NCBI RefSeq assembly: GCF_019279795.1
Contig: NC_056725.1
Location: forward strand, 1,611,701,359 to 1,611,765,358
DNA length: 64,000 nucleotides
Direction: 5' to 3'
Source of the DNA: Protopterus annectens
Lineage: Eukaryota; Chordata; Ceratodontiformes; Protopteridae
The notes under the pieces were generated by a model. The model was not told the DNA's origin, made no database searches, and was given only the letters and a program-made list of their open reading frames with translations. Below are positions 1 to 12,599 of the stretch, piece by piece (position 1 is the first letter of the stretch; every line of letters starts with the position of its first letter). The position numbers and the translations under genes were made by a program.

Positions 1-3000
1 GGAATGTTTGCATAAAGCCAGAGTGTATGGTTAGGTTTGAGGGAAGGCACAACATTAGTGTTAGGGTTTGCACTCCATTATTAAGGTGGTACAGGGCGCC
101 TTAAGGAAAAATGGTCTTTGGAATTTGAAGTATCTCAGTAGAGAAAACTACACTTGGAATTACATCTCAGATAAGGAATATAGGACCCTGTTTCTTAACA
201 TATTTGAAATTTGAATGGTTCTCCATTGTAAACAAACTCTGTAACAAAAGAAAAATATTATAAACTCTCATCACAAATTTAAATATACCCATGTTAAGAA
301 CACTATCAAAAATTATCAAACAGATACAAATTATCAGCAGGTTACCCAGAGCAAAACACAAAATCCCATAAATTCATGAGGCCCTTATACCCCCAAGGTT
401 TCCATATTCTAATTATGCTCTCAAAGGCCAGTATTGCTGCATTCATGGACCCAGGCAATATACTTGAGTGCACAATAAATGATGCCATGCCATAGCTACA
501 GGAGAAGTCCTGGCGGTATGGAAATGGCTGTTGTGATATCCTTTCACTATGACGGCTGTACCCTTCACCTAGGGAACTACAGACTCTTCAGACTAACAAT
601 CCAAATTTATAAAAAAAAGGAAAACATCTTATCTGGCTGCATAAATTACAATAAGTAAAACTTCATGTAAGTAGACCTTCAAAAGATTGGATTTGTGAAA
701 GACAGATCATAACTACTAAAGTTAGAAAACTTTTTTGAAAGGTATTCCTTGCACACCAGTAATATATAAAAAGGAGGCTAAAATTAAGGTATAAAAAGTG
801 TATAGTTTTCTCATCTATAACTTTCAGTATATATTCCAAATTGACATAGTTGTAGGGGACCTTTAAATCCTGATGTACAATTTATTTTTATTCATTGTCC
901 AGTGTGTTTCATCAGTAATTAAAAAATCATTTTATCTGACCCAATTGATATTTAAGGAAATTTGTCATTCCCATTTACTCAGTTTTAATTAGTCCAATCT
1001 TATAGGGCAACACATTCTTTGGCATGCATTTATCCAGGTACATCATACAGATAGAAATAGCCCAGAGTTTCATAACCACAAAAAAAAAAAAAAAACTGTC
1101 TAAAGGCCATTAGCAGCCAAGACATTCTTGAAGCCCTATCCTGTCTTATAGACTTCTGCATAGTACATTCTGTTCCACTAAGGACCTGACCCTTCTTGAT
1201 CTTGATGCACCTCCATAAGAAAAATAGTCCTTTACAATGCTTGAACCAGCAATTTGAAACTTTACCAGTTATAATTAAGGCACACTAGAGGGATAGCTAT
1301 ATTTCCATTCCTTCCATATCTGGTATAAGGTATCCGTATATGTAGACTAGTTTGACCACTGGGCATTTTTCTGTATGAACCTTGATAATTTGATGGGCAC
1401 TCGCAAATTCATTCTTGGTCTAAAATGCCATACCCTCATGGAAGTAGAAGGGACATCTTGGGGATCAGTACTGGCAAGGCACAGATTGTTCTTAGACTTA
1501 TTGACTTTGTAATATCCAATTGTACTTTATATATTTTATAAAGAACTTCTGTTTTCTCGTGCCTTGTGCATAAAATGTACGTAAATTTCAATAAGCTTCC
1601 ATTTTCATTACACAATGTATCCATGCATTGCTGTTCCTGTTTATATTTATACTGAATTTATATGTCTGCATGTTTGTATTATTTTGCTGTTTCATCTTTT
1701 ATATCTGTAACAACTAGGCTGGACTTAAAATTTGTCCTGTAATAATCAGTACCCTACTTTGGCAAACAAACCCATATAAGCATTAAATAAATAAATGCAT
1801 ACATACCGTGGTTTTTGAGAAAACATATCGTCAAAAGAGAATAAATTATTTTTAGACTGAGTTTATCCATTGAGTTTCTTCAATGAGAAATTACTTATAG
1901 ATAATGATAGTAATATTACGTTTATTTTAAAATGTGTAGAAGGTAACACAGACTATATGCCTCGTAACTGTACATAAAATAAATTAAGAAACCGGCAAAT
2001 CAAGTAAGCAAACAAATAAATAAATAAGTAAAACAGAGTGTATGTGTGTGTGTGATCAGCCCATACAGTGCTGAAGGGAAGCTACAGAGAATAGCACTAG
2101 GACATTGTTGTGACTGGGAGACTTCAAAAAAGAACCTAAAATTCTATATAAAGGAAAAATGAGTTTTGGATTTGTTTTATAGTATTGCAAATAGGACACA
2201 AAGTGGTTTTATGACACTTTTAATTATGGATAATGAATCAAATGATTAATTTGGATGTTTGGCAAAATAACTTGTTTACCCTGATTCAAGCTTTAATTAT
2301 ACGTAGTATGCAGAATACAACATTTAGTCTATTTATATTTTCTGAGTACTATATTGGCATACCATTAGTTTCTAATGTAGAATTAACCAATATGGTATTG
2401 TTAAAAGTCAGGAATGAATATCAGTATTAATTGTCTAAGGTTCTAGGCTCCGCAAGCAGTGAATAAAAAATAACTTGGACATTTTCATAGTTATTCATTG
2501 CATTAAGAAGGCAAACAATAGCTAAGATATGACCCACAAAGGAGTCAGAACTTATTGCAGTGTAAATGTATTTCACAGTTAAACTTGATTAAAAAAAGTT
2601 TCAGAAAGCTTAATTCACCTTTTCCATTTTTAAAACATTCTTAAAATAATTAAGTAAATTACCCTACTGTATTTTAAGAGTCGCTGTTTAAGCAGCTGTG
2701 ATGGAAGCATTTTTTCCTGTTACTGGAAAAAGGAATTCTTTTTCTGATAACTAATTTAAAGTCTCACCTTTAATTCTGACATTATGAGTCTTAGTTTTCA
2801 TTCATTCCTGTAAGTTCTATAAGAATTTTGAATATACCCCAACTAGGGGTGGCAAAATCCTCATCTTCGTTCCTCCAAATATGGGACAGCTCTGTTCTCT
2901 ACGAGTAGTAACTTCCATTCTAGTCAAGTAAAATCATTAATCAGTCATATACTCACAAAAGACTGAAACTGGAAGCATCGTCCAGTAACTTGTTATTCAG

Positions 3001-3059
3001 AGATTATGCTAAAGATAAACTACTAAAACTGAGACATTACCTGGTTAAATTCAACATTC
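1..3059. other. AT-rich intronic sequence, no gene seen
   Basis: No exon-like reading frame and no recognisable repeat body. There is an A-run near 1079-1095 and a short GT run near 2040. Two AATAAATA-type endings (near 1785 and 2015) could be very decayed L2 tails, but too little remains to assign them. It is read as intron because the only recognised exon, downstream, belongs to a channel gene on the + strand. Confidence 0.5.
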
Positions 3060-4890
3060 CATCATTGTAAATGGAGCCACCTATACTGAGCCAGAAGATA
3101 TAGCAAACCTCCTGACTGATAAATTCAGCTCCAGCTTTATCCCCCTCTCACCCTCTCAACCTTCCCTCAGAAAATATCATCAAAAATAACTCCCCCTACT
3201 ACCACTAGGGAACAGGTCCTTAATGCTCTAAGACCAAGAACACTGCTTCAATGGGCCCAGACAATATCCCAGGATGCCTTCTAAATAGCATGAAACATGA
3301 CCTATCAGGGCCTTTGAAATTATTATTTAAATGCAGCCTCCAAACAGGCTTCATGCCTAATGAATGGAGAAAGGCAACAGTCATCCCTCTGCAAACATGT
3401 GGGCCAGCTACAGATCCTGGAAACTACACACCCATAAGTCTCACTAGTCTTATATGTAAAGCTGTGGCAAAAATTATCATGGAGAAGATCAGCAGAGATA
3501 TATTAAACCTCCAGACACTGGACCTTACCCAGTTTGGTTTTGTAAAGGGCAGATCATGCCTAATCAATCTGGTGGACTTCTTTGATAAGGTTACCAAAGA
3601 AATGGATGAGGGCAAAATCATTCACACTGCCTAACTTGACCCGGCCAAAGGATTTGACACAATGCCCCACTCAGGCATTGTTGATAAATTCAAGAGGTTA
3701 GGTACAAACCCGTATGTCTCCCAGTGGATAGCCAATTGGCTCACAGATAGGACTCAGGAAGTTAGAATGGGGAGTCCACCTCTACAAAGAGGCCAGTCAC
3801 AAGTGGAGTCCCTCAGGGATCAGTCCTTGGACCACTCCTTTTTGGCATTTATTTCTCAGAAGTCAAGACCAGTGTTAGTGGTCTCTGGCTAACTACATTT
3901 GCTGATGATTGCAAATTAGGAGCTGTCACTGAATCTCACACCGACACAAATGTTCTCAAGGAGGGGCTGACACAGACAAACAACTGGTGTCAGAGTCATG
4001 GACTAAAACTAAATGCCAAGAAATGCATAATGGTATCCTTTGGGAAGTCATCCATCCCTGGTAACTATCATATTGACAACACACCCCATAGAGTTGCCCC
4101 AGTAGTTGGGGACTTAGGGACATACATAGATAGTAATCTAGCCTTTGATCATCACGTGTCTATAGTGGTGAGGAAATCATTCTATGTTGTGCAATGTATA
4201 AACAAAGGTATGGGATCTAAGTCCAAGAAAGTCATTGTTCCACTGTATTCAGCATTCATTAGACCTATCATTGCGTACAATGCCCCCCTTGGTATGTACC
4301 TATCCAGGCATATCCAACAACTGGAACATCCACAGAGGTTCCTCACTAAAAGAATACAGTGAATAAGTAATATGTCCTATGCAGACTGCCTCAAGGCCCT
4401 ATCACTGTATTCTGTCTCCTACAGGCTTTTGAGGGGGGATCTATGCCTGGCATACAGGGCATTGTCAGACCCCACTCTGATGTACCTCCTGCATAGCCAC
4501 AAAACAAATAGTACCAGAATTACCCTTTCTAAATACTTAAACCTTGCCTGTGATATAAACAGGACCTGCTGGAGAGATAGGTATGTATCACAGAAACTAC
4601 CCCATCTATGGAACAGGGTCCCCATCCATGTGAAGCAGAGCTCCTCCTTAATCCAATTCAATTTCAACAAGGACAATTGGATGGGAAACAGGAAATTCAT
4701 CCCTGGTTTGCCACCTATGTCTCTAATGCAAACAGGTAACCTGTAAATGGTTCATTTCCCAGGCCCATGTTTACATTTATCAAGGGTATTAGCATTTGTC
4801 AGAGATTTGGGATGCATGGCTAGGCTTAAAAAGGTCATTGTGGTCATTATCCTAGTAAACACCTATGAACCTATGAACCTACCAACCTGA
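3060..4890 (+). mobile_element. CR1-type LINE, 5'-truncated copy with broken RT
   Basis: The translation follows the RT of the better copy at 17-21 kb block by block: MGPDNIPGC (3251), TDPGNYTPISLT (about 3412), QFGFVKGRSC (about 3530), a decayed catalytic segment near 3895-3915, and RTCWRDRYVSQKLPHLWNR (about 4560). The 3' end carries the family tail of repeated CCTATGAA near 4860-4880. The frame is broken by a stop after 3634 and by frameshifts near 3660, 3890 and 4370, so it is a dead copy. The endonuclease domain and ORF1 are absent, as expected for 5'-truncated insertion. The 5' limit is the first place where homology is readable. Confidence 0.85.
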
Positions 4891-5167
4891 TTACCCCCCT
4901 ACTTCTGCTGAATCCTTTACCACCAGATGTTATGCACACATAATTATCGGCATAGATGGTTCTTTCCCCTCTGAAGTTAACACAATGCCATAATTAAAAA
5001 TAAAATGCTGTGGCAAAACCTAAATATAGACAGGCATTACAAAAAAAAAAAAAAAGAAAAATGTTTGTTGCATGAAAATATAAATGCAACTTTCTAAATG
5101 TCAAAAACTCTATTGCTATTCTTAACAGGTATCTCCTAATCCTAATCCTGATCAAATAGGATATAAG

Positions 5168-5862
5168 CTAAAAATAGCCATTCAGACAAAAGACAACCAG
5201 AAACTCTTTTTTAACCATGTTAGAAACTTCAGAAACAACGCCCAGCACTGAGCAGAGCTGATAGTAAATGATATCACATAGACTCAGAGGACAAAGTCAA
5301 TCTACTAGCAGATAAATTTAGTTGTAACTTCATCACCCCCAACATTCCCAGATTTCATACCAGCATCCGCACACTTACAGTCTCACAAGAACAAGCCCAA
5401 AAAGCACTATCCATTGTCTAGAACACTGCTTGTATGGGGCAAGATAACATCCCAGGATGCTTACTGTTCAACCTGAATCAGGATCTGACAAACCCCTTAC
5501 AGAAGCTATTCATTATCAGGCTCTGAACAGGCGTTGTGACAGGAACAATCATGCCCTGCACAAAGGTCGGACATCAATGGACACAAGTACGTTTAGACAC
5601 ATCTGTCTAACAGGCTCTTCTAAAAGGCTATATAAAGGTTCATTGTGGAATTAATAAATAACAGCATAGATATACTGCAGACTCTTGAGTCGAACCATTT
5701 TGGCTTTGTCAAGGGTAGATCCTGCCTACTTATTCTGGTCAGCTTCTTTAAGAAGGTTACTGAATCAATGGATGAAGGAAAATTGGTATACATGGCATAT
5801 CTAGAACTCACAAATGTTTTCAACATCATCCTACATTCAGGTATAGTTGATAAAATTGTCAC
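5168..5862 (+). mobile_element. CR1-type LINE fragment (central RT part)
   Basis: Matches the same CR1 family from the segment before the RT (KIAIQTKDNQKLFFNHVRN, about 5172) through GQDNIPGC (about 5440) to HFGFVKGRSC (about 5697) and the MDEGKLVYMAYLEL block (about 5769). It stops abruptly at HSGIVDKIV, so the palm catalytic YADD-like block and the family 3' tail are missing. Stops and frameshifts are frequent between 5250 and 5640. The right edge coincides with a locally duplicated unrelated sequence, so it was probably cut by a later insertion or rearrangement. Confidence 0.75.
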
Positions 5863-5863
5863 A

Positions 5864-6022
5864 AAAGGAAATATTGCCAGCCCAGCTCACTGGAATTTTG
5901 TAAATAATTATATGGCATTTGTGAATATTAATATTATTTATATAGAAGTATGACAGAAGGAGACACTGCCAGCCAGCTATCTGGAATTTTGTAAATAATT
6001 ATATGCCAGTTGTAAATGTCAA
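5864..6022 (+). repeat. Tandem duplication, two units of about 65 bp
   Basis: The unit with TGCCAGCC and TTTTGTAAATAATTATATG occurs at about 5864-5925 and again at about 5954-6018, with small differences. It sits exactly at the broken right edge of the CR1 fragment. Confidence 0.6.
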
Positions 6023-7176
6023 CAAGATTCATATGCTGGTGTTACAAATGTATTAGAACTGTATGTTATTTGTATATCAAACTGCTGGTACAGAAGTGTG
6101 TGTGAAAAGGGTTTGTACAGTACTGAGCTTAAAGATGTATCCACAGTGTACGCTACTGGAAAAGAATAGAAATATATATAAACTATTGTAATTATAAATG
6201 TATATGTATTAACAGTGGGAACTAGCACATAAAAGGTTAACTTGCAAAACATCATTAAAATAGTTGAAATCGAATGGTTTTATAACTGCACCATAAAAGA
6301 GATGCTATCTTTCAGTTTCAGTGCAGCAAGGATACAGGACGTCTAAAACTAGGGAGCCATCTATATTGTATTGTCTAAGTGTTTTGTTTTATGTCTTCTA
6401 GCAGCTGCAAACATCTGAAGGCTATGTATTTTCACAGGGAGGTACTAAATGCTAGCAGTTTCTAGTAACGGTTGTCGAGTCTGAGAACTGAACTCAGATG
6501 ACAAAAAGTGATGTCATGCTGCAAGTGTCCCAGCAGCAATATTTGAGATATTAATTTAAGAACTCTCTGAGAGAGAAACTGCATTTTGTATTTTGTCTTT
6601 GACCTGGCAGCATCAGCTGAGAAAACCCACTCATCACATCTGTCTTGCCTGGCTATGTAAGTTAACTAGGGTACAATAATTTATTTTAGATTCAGAAAGG
6701 AATATAGTAAAGATTAGTTTAGACTTTTTCTGTATTCATTTGAGACTGTCCTGCAATGTTGTTTTAAATATTTCCTGTGATTTTGAACTCTGAAGTTACT
6801 GTGATGATTTACTGATTATTTTCTTGTCCTTTTGTTATTTATTATTAGATATATTTAAACCTTTCAGCTGTGGCTGGTCTGTCTAGAGATATTTAGGGTC
6901 TTAGAGTTCTTGCATTTATATTTGGTGACACTGTGCAGGACACTCCTAATAGCCCTGGTCTTGGTCATACTACTATTTGTATTAATAGTAACATTACACA
7001 GTAAGATTGTACACCCTTTGTTAAGGGCCTTAAAGTAGCTGATAACGGGTTCTGGTGGCAGTGATAACTACAAAAGGAAATCAAATGATGAAAATCACCA
7101 TGACAGTGATAACTACCTTATAGTCTGGGCAGAAGGGGGAATAAATAACAAAATTGCACCAGCCTTTCCCAGGGGT

Positions 7177-7218
<42 letters not shown>

Positions 7219-7547
7219 CAAATTTACAAGAGTGTGTATGTCAGCTACTTGGGCAGGAACACAAAGCACTGGTTGGACAGAGAGACAGTGTTGGGAGGAC
7301 TTCGCTTGGAACCCTGGCTAAGGACTCAGCTCTATAGTTGTGTCAGTGGGTAGTCTTATTGGAGATCTGGAGAAAGAGGAAGAAACCAGCCCAACACTGA
7401 CTGTGATCTCTGTGTGGTCTTAAGGGAAATTGCACTTTACTGTGTGTGCACTTTTCATGCTCCCAGTGTGGATGTCTCCCACTGTTGCCAGTGATGGGGC
7501 TTGAGGCTCCTTGATTACTGGGCCAGTGCTGGGCTTCACAAAAATCT
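6023..7547 (+). other. Unidentified stretch; possible LTR-type sequence
   Basis: No coding frame was recognised. The stretch around 6550-7030 is T-rich and ends near a segment reading CTGGTGGCAGTGATAAC (about 7051-7067), which resembles the LTR-to-primer-binding-site junction of some retroelements. No second LTR, no gag/pol translation and no target duplication was seen, so this is only a weak suggestion. A GT array lies at 7176-7214. Confidence 0.25.
7176..7214 (+). repeat. (GT)n microsatellite
   Basis: About 19 dinucleotide units with one interruption near the start. Confidence 0.95.
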
Positions 7548-7648
7548 CACAGCTAAATATAAATCCCTGTGTAACTCATTGGATAGCACTAACAGAGCAG
7601 AGGAAATTAGAAGTGGCAGCTCTAACTCCTCCAAAAGACTTGTCAGTA

Positions 7649-8268
7649 GGGTCAATATTATATCCTTGAATGCTTAAAAAAGCGAACGCTGATTGATCGA
7701 ACTTATTTTCACAAAACTGCAAAATATCGAAGCAGCAGAAACTCAAATTTTTCCTAGGGAAATAATTTGGTTGTCCGTTTCTGTTGCTTCGGTATTTTCA
7801 GTGTTATGGTGAAAAGTTACCGGTCGGATTCAGGTAAGTGTGTGATTGTGTGGATGTGAGTGTTAGGGTGATTTAGGTGAGTTAGGGTTAGGGCTCGGGT
7901 TAGGTGTGTGTGTGATTGAGTGGACACGACGGTTAGGGCGGATTTAAGTGAGTTAGGGTTAGGGAGCAGGTGAGGTGAGTGTGCAATAGTGACGGACCTT
8001 AGGGTTAGGGTTTGGGTTAAGGTAAGTGGGAAGTTAGTGGTGTGTGCATAGTTTAGTGTAGGGTTAGGTATCAGATTTTAAGTGTATTTGTGTGTATTTC
8101 TGTTTGTTTGGTGTGCTTGTGTTGTGTGTATGTGTTTTAGATCAGCAATTTTTTTCCCTGGGAAAAAAAATCGGTGATCTGACAGTTCGAGATTGTAAGC
8201 TTTCATTTAAATTAGGTCGATCAATCAGCATTTGCTTTTTTAAGAGTTCGATTATATAATATAGACCC
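7649..8268. mobile_element. Non-autonomous inverted-repeat element (copy 1 of a foldback-like family)
   Basis: The ends are inverted repeats: GGGTCAATATTATAT at the left and, read from the right end inward, GGGTCTATATTATAT. Complementarity continues for about 55 bp (AAAAAGCGAACGCTGATTGA against AAAAAGCAAATGCTGATTGA). The flanks carry an exact 8-bp target duplication, TGTCAGTA, at 7641-7648 and 8269-8276. Internally there is a second palindrome around TCGAAGCAGC (near 7720) and GTTGCTTCGG (near 7785), a third around 8145-8180, and a telomere-like minisatellite. There is no coding capacity. An 8-bp duplication suits hAT, Merlin or P-like movement; the GGG start does not settle which. Confidence 0.85.
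7837..8070 (+). repeat. Degenerate TTAGGG-like minisatellite inside the TIR element
   Basis: GTTAGGG and GTTAGGGTTAGGG motifs recur at about 7862, 7882, 7932, 7955, 8001 and 8061, within two loosely similar units of about 75 bp that also share a GTGTGATTG(T/A)GTGGA segment. It lies wholly within the inverted-repeat element. Confidence 0.7.
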
Positions 8269-9290
8269 TGTCAGTAGTGGTGCATCCCAGAGTTCACTCC
8301 TCAAATCACTGTCCTTTGGCATATACAACTCTGAGGTCAAAGCTAATTTTAAGGGTTTATGGCTGATCAAGTTTGCGGATGACTGTAAACTTTGTGCCAT
8401 CATAAACTCCCCAGAAGATGCCAAAATCCTCTAACAGAACATTTCCCAAACAAATAGATGATTTGAAAAGCATGGCCTGAAACAAAATCTCAAAAAATGA
8501 GTAATAGTATCCTTTGGCACACATGACTTCTTCCCCTGTAACTATTACATTGACAGCACACACATATGAAAACTGATTGAGTGGTTAGACCTGGGAACCA
8601 ATGCAGACAGTGAGCCATCCTTCAATCAATATGTATCCATTATTTTAAGAAAGTCCTTTTTTTACATTGTGTGGCTTATTAATATGGGTATAGTGTCCAG
8701 GTCAAGAGATTTGATCATTCCATTGTATTTAGCACTTATTAGGCTGACCTTTAAGTAAAATGCCCCTTTAGTATGTACCTGTCCAAACATTTGACCTAAC
8801 TTGTATGACCACAAAGCTTTCTCACCAAGAAAACCAAGGATCCAATTAAAAACTGCTGCAGTGACTGTCTCAAAGCAGTGATGACATAACCACATGCTTG
8901 AGAGGTCTTAAATCTCTTCTGAAACATGAATAGAACATGTTGGAGAGATACATTTGTATAACAGAATATACCACTTCTCTGAAATAACGTTCCTCTCCAC
9001 ATAAAACAAAACCCTTCTCTTACTCTATTCAAGAGTAATCTGAATGAAAGGATGGGATTCTGCAATTTCATATTTGGTTTAGTACATTTATACTTTATGG
9101 ATAGGGGTAACATTCAAACACTGACCTGACTCCAGGCTATTCTTACTTAAATTGCAAGGATCCTGGGTTATTTATCCTTAAAACACAAGGACTAAACATT
9201 TTTTGGAAATACAAGCTTAGGCTTCTAAGGACCCTCACAGATCAGTAGTCGGATAAGTACTGAAGAACCTATGAACATATGAGTGCAAAG

Positions 9291-10689
9291 TTTTAAAATA
9301 AACATTCTGAATTAATACAAAATGTGACTATATTTTGGCATATAGCATGAAATCACCATATCCATTTGGCAAATATTTGCCCTAGAATATGTTACATTTC
9401 ATAATCAGCAAGTCATGCTACAGTTTCAAGAGGAACAGCAAAAGTTAAAAACATACACAGATATTTGTCAATTTATTTCAGAATGAAGTAGTCACTGAAA
9501 TATGATTTCTTAGTGAAAAAAGAAAGGAAAATTGCATGAAATGAACTTTCTTAAACCTATGACATTATTAAACAATAAAAAGTGGCTAGGGCACACAGTC
9601 ACTGAAGAGCCACACACAGGGAAAAACACTTTAAATACAAGTGAAGAAGCACTTTCATTCTGCTACAATGCAGGACTTCTTCAAAGTAAGACAATTAAAA
9701 TATTCAAAAGTCAATGTAAATACCCTCACTCATAAAAAAGGTGCCTGAAAAATTTAAAGAGATGTATACCCCCCAAAAAAATATTACTTAAATGCCTCTT
9801 AAAAGAATACCAACTTAAGAAATGATGTTCTAAAACACAGTGTTAGCATAATACAGCGGTTATATTTTGATTCTCTGGTTTACAGTTTTGTACCTATGAT
9901 GTTATTGTTAAGGTTTAAATTATAGGATCAGTGAATGTAATTTGAAACGAAGATAAATTATTTATGACAAGCAGATGGGCTGGTCTAGTTTGGAAAGACA
10001 CGAGTCTGTGTTCTTCAAGCCATAACACGTGTAGATAAATGAAAACATTTTCTTCCAGTGTTGTCATACTTTTGTGTCTTCCCACAAGGCCCCATCGCTC
10101 ATCAGACACAAATCTACATCAGGTAAAAAACATCATATGATACCTTTGATGATTCCTTGCATTCCACCTACATATCTAAATTCTCCACTCCTATTAGGTT
10201 AATACCCTTCCCCATCTGCTTTGTAATCAAACTAAAGGACTACCTATATAATTTCTGGCACTGCACTTGTTCCAGTTCACCTGGGGAAACTTACCATTAA
10301 CTCTATTGTTTTTTTCTTCTACAACTATTCCTATATCACAGCCAAATTTTGTAACTCCATTCCTTCTCTCAAATCATACTGTTTGCTCCTTATTTTCCTA
10401 GAAATCTCCAATCTTGCTCTGACTTCCAACTCTAAACTGTCACTTTTTCACTTATACTAAATGCCTCTCTGCAAACTGTTCCAACAGTTTTCCCTTTAAT
10501 AATGCATTTTTACTCTGCTGTCTTCCCATAATTATAATCTTTCCATCTCATTAACAACCTACTACCAGATCCCTCCTTCTCTTTACACACTAAGTATCTT
10601 ACACTGTTTTGTAAATGTTCTTTTTCTTTTCTCCTGAAAACAGTCATTGTGGTAAGTCAATAATTTGCTCAAGATGTATTGTTTTATAT
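9291..10689. other. Intronic sequence, no gene seen
   Basis: No recognisable coding block. The pyrimidine-rich part at 10190-10640 just upstream of the L2 tail may be decayed L2 3' sequence, since other L2 copies here have C/T-rich sense strands before their tails, but no RT residues can be read. Confidence 0.4.
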
Positions 10690-10865
10690 TTTTCTGTTTT
10701 GTTTACATTTTTTGTTCTTTTCATTGTTAGAATGTGCAATTTCATGGAGCTTCTCTCCCCATGCCTCTGCTGAAAGGGGGGGTCTTGCACGGCCCAGTTG
10801 GACCAGCACCATAATCAAACACAAATGAATACATAAATGAATAACTACATATATAAATAAATAGT
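10690..10865 (+). mobile_element. L2-type LINE 3' tail
   Basis: Shows the family 3' signature seen in full at 43700-43820: TGGAGCTTCTCTCCC, CCTCTGCTGAAA, a GGCCCAGTTGGAC block, and an ending of imperfect AAATGAATA/AATAAATA repeats. It is a 5'-truncated, decayed copy. Confidence 0.6.
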
Positions 10866-11178
10866 GCATTCTTAACAGCGTCATAAATGAAGGAAGACAC
10901 CATAAGATGTGTGTGGTATTACTTGTTCTGAAACAACAAAAACAGAAAATAATCCTGATGCCTGTATAAGTCTTGTCTCTTCAGCTGTTGCTTGTATAAC
11001 TGTGGGAATTAGTAAGAAAATATAATACTTGTATATACAATGACAGCCAAACATGTTCCTGGAGCAATGGAGCTGAGAAATTAATACTAAACGTTATGTT
11101 AACCTGTTAAGTGTTTTTGAGGGTTACACATTTTTTAAGAAAGATCTTCTGTGATCACAATTTAACAAAAAGAAAGAT

Positions 11179-11214
11179 GTGTGTGTGTGTGTGTTTGTTG
11201 TCTGTGTGTGATTG

Positions 11215-11311
<97 letters not shown>

Positions 11312-11318
11312 CGTGCGC
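11179..11318 (+). repeat. (GT)n microsatellite, about 140 bp
   Basis: Long GT array interrupted by GTTTGTTGTC and ATTGTT near 11192-11216 and by a GC step near 11259. Confidence 0.97.
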
Positions 11319-12579
11319 ACACATTTGTGACTCAGAAGGGAAAGTTAATGATAATTAATGCCATCGAAGAAGTTTTTTTTAATTTTATATGAAGGGAAAG
11401 GAGAACATTGAAAGAATATAAGTAGGTAACTAATAACAGTGATACTTTTCTCATTGTGTATTTAAGACCCGATAGTGAGTCCTGAAACAGTGAGAAATTA
11501 AGTGTAAGTACAAAGTCTGAAATCGCTTTATGCAAGATACTTCTCCAGTCTTTGAGAAGCAGTAATTTGAGAGTTAGGATGTATAAGAAAATGAGGTATG
11601 GGGGTTGCAGCCCTCACATCAGGGGTGCAGGGAAGGCTTCCTCTACAAATTTGCTTTTAATGTATAACAGTGAGTTTCCACATAACTATGTTTAAAAATT
11701 CAGACTTCCTGGACTTGATTTGTAAAGTCTAGAATTCTGATATGATGCGTGTTATCCTACATACAATGATAAATTGAAGTATTTCTTTCTTTTTTTTTTC
11801 TTTCTTTCTTTTTCTTTCTCTTATATTGTATTTGTATTTTGTTTATTCATCAGTTTCCTGAAATGTAATAGCACAAGTGAAGCTATTATGAATTACTTAC
11901 ATTCTACATTTTTTTAAGAAGAAGAAGGAGTGATTTTGAAAATTCATGAGATTTCCATTTTAGTTATGGACTGCCCTCATAGAGATCAACACCCTCACTC
12001 CATACATTGAAAAAAATGTAAATTTTTGGCTGTTTATAATGAAACTATTATTCAACAGCCTTTGTTACTAAATTACAATGATTTAATTGATTCTGTTAGC
12101 TGCTATATGTCTGGGATGAAGATATTAATTACTTTGTATAACTGGAATTTAATTATAAATTTTATAACACTTATTCTTTATGGCAGAGAAGATTATATCT
12201 AGATGATTAAACAGTGAAAGCAATTAGATAACAATAGTGTGTATAAGTGACATGCATTTCATATGCATATATAAAACAAAAACTGCAAGGATACAGAGAT
12301 GATATTCTATTTTACAAGGGTTAATAAGCAAGAGACCTTCTATGAGTCAGGACTATTATTCATAGCACTTGTGTAAGTTGGATGGCTGTATGTAATGGGA
12401 CCAAGGATGTATGAGAGAAATTAGTGGTGTGATATCGCTATTTGTTGTTTTCATAAGGAAGAGATTGTTCTACTATTTTGGACTTAGCTCCTGACTGCAA
12501 GGAGTCTTGTTTCTTGTGAAATTCTTTCAGGTAATGTTTCATATTTCTCGAAGTATCAGATTTCACAGCTGATATGTTT
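11319..12579 (+). other. Intron upstream of the channel exon, no other feature
   Basis: AT-rich, with a CT/T-rich run at 11784-11822. No coding block or repeat body was recognised. Confidence 0.5.
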
Positions 12580-12599
12580 TGGTCTCCTTTTCTTTACAG
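12580..12599 (+). other. Splice acceptor of the calcium-channel exon
   Basis: A pyrimidine-rich tract runs directly into TTTACAG, ending at 12599. The exon frame requires one leading base (A) to complete a codon, consistent with GG-A for the Gly preceding Met in this channel family. Confidence 0.9.

Larger units (their letters stand above)
7548..9290 (+). mobile_element. CR1-type LINE, decayed 3' half, split by a TIR element
   Basis: Before the insertion the translation reads QLNINPCVTHW (about 7551), matching the NINPY-TRWVANW block of the better copy. After it (8277 onward) the RT palm FADDCKL is readable near 8377, followed by the VSRSRDLIIPLY-like and RTCWRDTF-like blocks near 8700 and 8935. 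The 3' end near 9265 shows the CCTATGAA family tail. Several stops and frameshifts are present. The element at 7649-8268 lies inside it with an 8-bp target duplication, so this LINE is older than that insertion. Confidence 0.75.
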
